From DAOVRD01 sp964605915 (GTDB lineage: Bacteria > Planctomycetota > Brocadiia > SM23-32), in assembly GCA_964605915.1 (NCBI GenBank), contig CAZSET010000144.1, forward strand, positions 1-10,213: DNA of 10,213 bases. The letters run 5' to 3'. Position 1 is the stretch's first letter, and every line of letters starts with the position of its first letter. Position numbers and translations under genes: made by a program. The notes under the pieces were generated by a model that was not told the origin of the DNA, ran no database searches, and saw nothing but the letters and a program-made list of their open reading frames with translations. Positions 6,468-10,213 of the stretch are shown here, one piece after another.

Positions 6468-7155
6468 TTTTCGCCTCCTCCGCTACAGGCACGTCGACTG
6501 CCCAATGCTCGCCCGTCATGACCTCGTAGGACGGCAGGTAGTTCCCGTACTTCTTGGGCGGCACGACGTCTTTCATCTGATCAAGCGCTTTGAGGTCCTT
6601 CAGGCGCATGTATATACGATACCAGCCGCAGTCGCGCTGGCGGTCCACTTCGCACTTCCCGTCGGAGGTGGTTCCGCCGCACGGGCCGTTGACCATGCTC
6701 TTGGAACAGTTCGTAATGGGGCAGATGCCGCCCGTCCTGTCGAGCAGGCAGTCGCCGCACTCGGCGCACCGTTCGCTGCCGGGCCAGGTGCCACGCGTGC
6801 CGCCCTGATTGACGGTGTTGCAGGCGGGCCGCACCCGTTTGAGCACGGAGTCCGCCACGCATTGAACCCCGATCCCACACGTAGCCACGAGCACCGAGTC
6901 GCTGTCCATGATCTGCCGGCTGAAGGGACGCAAGCGTGAGCGCACGAGCGACTTGTCGCAGAGGAAATCGACTGTGGTCATGCCCGTCACGGTCTTGCCC
7001 GCGCCCGCCAGCAACTCCTGCAGGGCGGGCAGGTTCTCCGCGCCTCCGGTCTCGCAGGCGCTGGCACAGCCGTTGCAGCCCACCAGGAAGAGGCTGGCGT
7101 CCGACTCGGTCGACCCCAGTATCTCCTCCTCGGGTTTCAGCTCAGTAACCAGCAT
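6460..7155 (-). CDS. metV: MetV, iron-sulfur/zinc partner of methylene-THF reductase
   Basis: MetV proteins form a tight complex with MetF in acetogens and carry FeS clusters that hand electrons to the MetF flavin. This 231-residue protein has 15 cysteines: CNGCASAC at 27-34, Cys66, Cys93 and Cys99 (TCGIGVQC), Cys112, and a dense C-terminal set at 130, 133, 136, 145, 150, 159, 168 and 176, including CAECGDC and NGPCGG. The NGPCGG...CEV...DCGWYRIY pattern is the signature of the MetF-associated C-terminal family. There is no signal peptide. GGAGG precedes the ATG at 7155 and lies inside the end of the protease gene, which overlaps by 14 bases, so translation is coupled. Which cysteines bind FeS and which bind zinc cannot be decided by eye. 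Confidence 0.9.
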   Translation of the reverse strand: MLVTELKPEEEILGSTESDASLFLVGCNGCASACETGGAENLPALQELLAGAGKTVTGMTTVDFLCDKSLVRSRLRPFSRQIMDSDSVLVATCGIGVQCVADSVLKRVRPACNTVNQGGTRGTWPGSERCAECGDCLLDRTGGICPITNCSKSMVNGPCGGTTSDGKCEVDRQRDCGWYRIYMRLKDLKALDQMKDVVPPKKYGNYLPSYEVMTGEHWAVDVPVAEEAKNE

Positions 7156-7657
7156 TCACTTCTCCTCCTTGGAGGGTCATGCGCTCTCGGATTGAGTGTA
7201 TCTCATCCCTAACGAGGTCCAGCAGCGCCGGCATCCTCTCCCTGCAAGGGCCGGAAAGCCCGATGCCCGGCTCGACCTTAAGCGGCTCCATGCCAAGCAC
7301 GACCACCTCCTCGAAGCGGTTCCCGCACAGCCTCTCGTACTGAAGCAGGTGAAACATGCTCAGCCCGTGCAGCGACATCAGCACGTCCCCGGTCTCCACC
7401 TCGTCCAGGTCGAGCCGATGCAGCTCACCGGGCTGCTTGCCGGCTGCGACTGCGTCCAGCAGCAGCAGCACACTGCACTTCCCCGCCGCCGAGAGGGCGT
7501 TCCAGGGATCTGTCCCGCCGTCGATCAGCTTCACGCCCTGAATCGGTCCCGCACCACTTAGGGCTCTGACGGCGTGCACGCCCACGCCCTCGTCGCCGAG
7601 CAGCAGGTTCCCGATGCCGATCACGCCGATCTCTGGGCCGCCAGACGCTTCGTCCAT
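7142..7657 (-). CDS. [NiFe] hydrogenase maturation endopeptidase (HyaD/HybD family, M52)
   Basis: This protease removes the C-terminal peptide of the hydrogenase large subunit after nickel insertion. It has 171 residues, normal for the family. Seen: GIGNLLLGDEGVGVHAV at 14-30 with nickel-ligand Glu23, LLLLDAV with Asp68, and SLHGLS with His97, the three residues equivalent to the Glu/Asp/His nickel site of E. coli HybD. Also seen are DGGTDPWNAL near 46 and LGMEPLKVEPGIGLS near 121. The frame extends upstream into the large-subunit gene, but the start at 7657 gives the family N-terminus. It lies 7 bases after the large-subunit stop and overlaps metV. Its placement suggests that it serves the hydrogenase encoded just before it, which ends in a cleavable tail. 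Confidence 0.93.
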   Translation of the reverse strand: MDEASGGPEIGVIGIGNLLLGDEGVGVHAVRALSGAGPIQGVKLIDGGTDPWNALSAAGKCSVLLLLDAVAAGKQPGELHRLDLDEVETGDVLMSLHGLSMFHLLQYERLCGNRFEEVVVLGMEPLKVEPGIGLSGPCRERMPALLDLVRDEIHSIRERMTLQGGEVNAGY

Positions 7658-7664
7658 CAGTCTC

Positions 7665-9203
7665 TCACCAGCTTGCCACGGGCATCCCCAGCGGCCTCGA
7701 CCCCTTCCGGCTGGCCACGTGCACGGCGCATGCCAGACAGGGATCGAAGGACCGGATCGTCCTGACGACCTCGAACGGGTTGTCCGGGTCCTGCACGGGG
7801 TCGCCCTGGATGGCTTGCTCGATCGGGCCTGGCACGCCGGACGCATCGCGCGGGGACCCGTTCCACGTGGTCGGGACGACGGCCTGGTAGTTCGCCACCT
7901 TGCCGCCCTCGATGCTGACCCAATGGCCAAGCGCGCCGCGAGGCGCACCGGTCAGGCCCCGCCCACTGCCCGCCTCCGGCACGGTCACGGGGATGACGCA
8001 CGGTTCCTCGGGCTGAAGCTTCAGTATCCAATCCTGCATCCTGCGGGCGATGATCGACGCCTCGACGGCGCGCGCAGCGTGCCGACCCAACGTCGAGTTG
8101 AGCGCAGCGGGCTCAATTCCGGCCTGCCCGCAGAACGACTGCGCCGCGTCTGCCATCACCTTGCTGCCGCCCTTCAGACCGACGACGAGCCGCGCCAGCG
8201 GACCTACCTCGCAGGGCTCGCCGCCGTAGCGGGGAGCCTTCAGCCACGAGTAGGCGCCTTCCTTGCCGGGCTTGGGCTCGGTGCGGCCCGCCGACGGCTG
8301 CAACCCGCCGCACTCGTCCGAGTAGTAGGACTGCAGGACGTCTTCGGTGATTATGTCCGGATCGAGCGGCTGGAGCTGGTCCTTCTCCGCGTCGAACCTT
8401 CCAGCCACGAAGAGGTCCTCGTCCTGGAACGCGCCGTAAGCCAGGAACCGCGAGCACCCGCGGCCGATCTCCAGGTAATCGGGATAGGCCGCCGCCAGCA
8501 TCAGGATGTCGGCCAGGTAAACGCGGCGGACGAACTCCTCGATCTCGCGCGCGTAAGACAGGGCCGCCGCCACCTTGTCCCGCGTCACCTGCGTGGTGAC
8601 GCCGCCGACGTTGACGGTGCACTGATGGGGGGCCTTCCCCCCGAAGAGCGCCAGCAGCTCGTGGCAGTTCTTTCGCACCTGGAGCGCGGCAACATAGTGC
8701 TGCACGCCGGCTGTGTTCTGGTCCTTGCTCAGCCTGTAATCGCCTTCATAGCGCGGGACGAAGGGCCCCAGCACGCCGCGGTCGATGAAGTCCTTCACGG
8801 CGGAGAGGTCCGGGTCATTGCCGTCGTAGTCCGCGACGGCCGTCACGTCCACGTAGTCCAGCGCGGCCAGGTGGTAGAAGTGCAACACGTGCGACTGCAG
8901 GAAGTTGGCAGCCAGCATGACGTCCCGCAGCAGTCGCCCGTTGGGCGGCACCCGGTCGCTGATGCCGAAGGCATCGTCCATGGCCAGGGCGGAGGCCGTC
9001 GCGTGCGCCTGAGGACACACGCCGCAGATCCGCTGGGCCAGGATGGGAATGTCGCGGGGGTCCCGGTTGCGGAAGATCAGCTCCAGCCCACGTGCCATGG
9101 TCCCGCTGCAACGCGCCTCGGTGACTCGCCCGCCGCCGCATTCGACCGTCACGCGAAGGTGCCCTTCAATCCTCGTTACCGGATCTATGGTGATCCTACT
9201 CAT
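7665..9203 (-). CDS. [NiFe] hydrogenase large (catalytic) subunit, group 1/2-like
   Basis: The catalytic subunit that splits or makes H2 at a NiFe(CN)2CO centre. The protein has 512 residues. Seen: DPVTRIEGH at 7-15 with the proton-relay Glu13, the L1 motif RICGVCPQAH with nickel ligands Cys60 and Cys63 and His67, APRGALGHW at 420-428, and the L2 motif DPCLACAVH with Cys489, Cys492 and His495. Protease cleavage after His495 would release a 17-residue tail. L2 of the form SFDPCLACAVH is typical of group 1/2 uptake enzymes and not of the group 3 (Mvh, Frh, Hox) enzymes, but only a tree can fix the subgroup. The start at 9203 is chosen from the family N-terminus (MSRITIDP) and GGGAGG upstream. 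It overlaps the small subunit by 8 bases. The proteins are probably cytoplasmic, as the partner has no Tat signal. Confidence 0.96.
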   Translation of the reverse strand: MSRITIDPVTRIEGHLRVTVECGGGRVTEARCSGTMARGLELIFRNRDPRDIPILAQRICGVCPQAHATASALAMDDAFGISDRVPPNGRLLRDVMLAANFLQSHVLHFYHLAALDYVDVTAVADYDGNDPDLSAVKDFIDRGVLGPFVPRYEGDYRLSKDQNTAGVQHYVAALQVRKNCHELLALFGGKAPHQCTVNVGGVTTQVTRDKVAAALSYAREIEEFVRRVYLADILMLAAAYPDYLEIGRGCSRFLAYGAFQDEDLFVAGRFDAEKDQLQPLDPDIITEDVLQSYYSDECGGLQPSAGRTEPKPGKEGAYSWLKAPRYGGEPCEVGPLARLVVGLKGGSKVMADAAQSFCGQAGIEPAALNSTLGRHAARAVEASIIARRMQDWILKLQPEEPCVIPVTVPEAGSGRGLTGAPRGALGHWVSIEGGKVANYQAVVPTTWNGSPRDASGVPGPIEQAIQGDPVQDPDNPFEVVRTIRSFDPCLACAVHVASRKGSRPLGMPVASW

Positions 9204-10077
9204 CCTGGCCTCCCACGTTCGCGGCCTCGCCGATCTTCGGCAAGCGGTCCTCTTCCAGTTCAACGTAGAACGGCGTCGTCTCGTCAATGAACTCCGGCTG
9301 CGTGCATCCCTGGCACGGCGCCCCCGCCTTGACGCACCAGTTCAGTCCGTCGTTCCACTCGCGCAGGGGGCAGTCGGCATACGTGATCGGCCCCTTGCAC
9401 CCGACCTTGTGCAGGCACTCGGGATCGCCCGGTTTCTCGGCGAACTTGCCCTCATCGAAGTAGGGCCGCCGGGGACAGTTCTCGTGGATAAGCTGCCCGT
9501 AGATGATGAGCGGGCGTCGCAACGCGTCCACGGCGACGGCAGCCGGATCGCCCTTCGCCAGCACCTCCAGCAGCGTCGCGCTTATCCAGTCGGGGTGAGG
9601 GGGACAGCCTGGCACGTTGATCAGAGGCACGGAGATCCCTCGTGCCTCCAGCACGTCCCCGGCTGATCTATAGCTGCCCGGGTTCGGTTTGCCTGCCGGC
9701 AGTCCGCCGAAGGAGGAACACGTGCCGACCGCAAGCACGAAGGAAGCTCGCGCGGCCAGGTCCGTGAACTTCTGCAGGACGCTGACCTCCTGGCCGTTCT
9801 CCTCACCAATCGTGCAGAAGGCCTCGTTCTCCGCTATCGCGCCCTCTATGGCCAGAACGAAGTCGCCGTCCGGCAGCCCCCGCAGCACCTCGAAAGCCGG
9901 CGCGCCCTGGCCCGCCATAACCGTCGGGTGATACTTGAGGCTGACGTGGACGCCGGGCAGGAGCTGGTCGATCAGCAAGTTCCTGACCGTTGGACGGGCC
10001 GAATTCAGGAGGGAGATCGAGCAGCCGCTACAGCCCGCCCCCTGCAGCCAAACGAGGTTGACTTCTTTCGATGCCAT
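9196..10077 (-). CDS. [NiFe] hydrogenase small subunit, soluble, all-[4Fe-4S] type
   Basis: Electron-transfer subunit of the hydrogenase, 293 residues. Proximal cluster ligands are Cys16, Cys19, Cys120 and Cys158. Distal cluster ligands are His198, Cys201, Cys221 and Cys227. Medial cluster ligands are Cys236, Cys248, Cys255 and Cys258. Cys248 sits in NWCV, where standard group 1 enzymes have Pro (NWPV) and a [3Fe-4S] cluster, so a medial [4Fe-4S] is inferred. The two extra proximal cysteines of oxygen-tolerant enzymes are absent (Gly18 and Gly125). The N-terminus MASKEVNLVWLQ has no twin-arginine signal, and the C-terminus has no membrane anchor. An in-frame ATG at 10140 would add 21 unrelated residues. 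The start at 10077 is set by GGGAGGAG just upstream. This is the first gene of the operon. Confidence 0.95.
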   Translation of the reverse strand: MASKEVNLVWLQGAGCSGCSISLLNSARPTVRNLLIDQLLPGVHVSLKYHPTVMAGQGAPAFEVLRGLPDGDFVLAIEGAIAENEAFCTIGEENGQEVSVLQKFTDLAARASFVLAVGTCSSFGGLPAGKPNPGSYRSAGDVLEARGISVPLINVPGCPPHPDWISATLLEVLAKGDPAAVAVDALRRPLIIYGQLIHENCPRRPYFDEGKFAEKPGDPECLHKVGCKGPITYADCPLREWNDGLNWCVKAGAPCQGCTQPEFIDETTPFYVELEEDRLPKIGEAANVGGQDE

Positions 10078-10148
10078 GGGCTCCTCCCTCGAAACCGCGA
10101 CGCCCGACGCGGCAGCAATGCCGCCGACCCGAAACAGCAAATCGTGCC

Positions 10149-10177
10149 ATGGTAGCAGCGCGAAGCAAGGGTGTCAA
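10149..10177 (-). promoter_or_regulatory. Strong sigma70-like promoter of the hydrogenase-metVF operon
   Basis: Reading on the - strand: a perfect TTGACA (10177-10172), a 17-bp spacer, and TACCAT (10154-10149, 4 of 6 matches to TATAAT). Transcription would start near 10142, leaving a leader of about 65 bases before the ATG at 10077. The leader holds a 6-bp hairpin with a 4-base loop (10109-10124) and the ribosome site. No complete upstream gene on this strand reaches the promoter within the window, so the small subunit is probably the first gene. Confidence 0.7.
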
Positions 10178-10213
10178 ATGGGAGCAGTTGCTTGGCCTGG
10201 ACATGCTGGCGGC

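Noticed and set aside
5625..6521. A 298-codon open frame on the + strand opposite metF
   Set aside because: Antisense shadow of metF caused by high GC; its composition (His, Asp, Val, Gln rich) and lack of motifs argue against a real protein.
7614..9290. A 558-codon open frame on the + strand opposite the hydrogenase large subunit
   Set aside because: It is exactly antisense to a well-supported gene with intact catalytic motifs, is rich in Arg/His/Gln/Val typical of GC-rich shadow frames, and has no family motif.
10178..10213. A possible + strand gene start (ATG at 10178 with AAGGG 6 bases upstream) at the right edge
   Set aside because: Only 12 codons are visible, the ATG abuts the -35 box of the - strand operon promoter, and nothing about the residues is recognisable.

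Overview
This window is a GC-rich (roughly two thirds G+C by eye) stretch of bacterial chromosome with tightly packed genes and no tRNA, rRNA, CRISPR array or insertion sequence that I can see. The gene content points to a free-living anaerobe that uses hydrogen and folate-bound C1 units: pyruvate phosphate dikinase, an oxygen-independent class II (B12) ribonucleotide reductase, an acetogen-type MetV/MetF pair and a soluble [NiFe] hydrogenase. The lineage cannot be fixed from sequence reading alone. The small DUF2007 and DUF3332 proteins and the promoter style would fit Planctomycetota or another GC-rich anaerobic phylum.

Left part, + strand (1-4575): the C-terminal third of PPDK enters from the left edge and ends at 789. 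It is followed by a strong 10-bp hairpin, then a sigma70-like promoter (893-921) that drives a predicted lipoprotein and tsaB (tRNA t6A synthesis), joined by an ATGA overlap. A universal stress protein gene and nrdJ follow, also joined by ATGA. A short hexameric CTCCTG/CTCCTA tract lies just after nrdJ.

Middle (4740-5575): a DUF2007 gene on the - strand has its own promoter, with copies of a GGTGCCAGGC repeat lying across that promoter. A DUF3332-type lipoprotein on the + strand diverges from it and ends only 10 bp from the convergent end of metF.

Right part, - strand (10177 down to 5586): one compact operon reads from a very good promoter (TTGACA, 17 bp, TACCAT) through the hydrogenase small subunit, hydrogenase large subunit, hydrogenase maturation protease, metV and metF. 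Neighbouring genes either overlap by 8-14 bases or lie 7 bases apart. The hydrogenase has no Tat signal and no membrane anchor, so it should be cytoplasmic. All three FeS clusters of its small subunit have four protein ligands. No Hdr, MvhD, RnfC, NAD-binding or cytochrome b gene lies in the operon. The most interesting reading is that the hydrogenase feeds H2 electrons, directly or through a small carrier, to MetVF for reduction of methylene-THF to methyl-THF. This would be a hydrogen-linked methylene-THF reductase module that I do not recognise from characterised acetogens.
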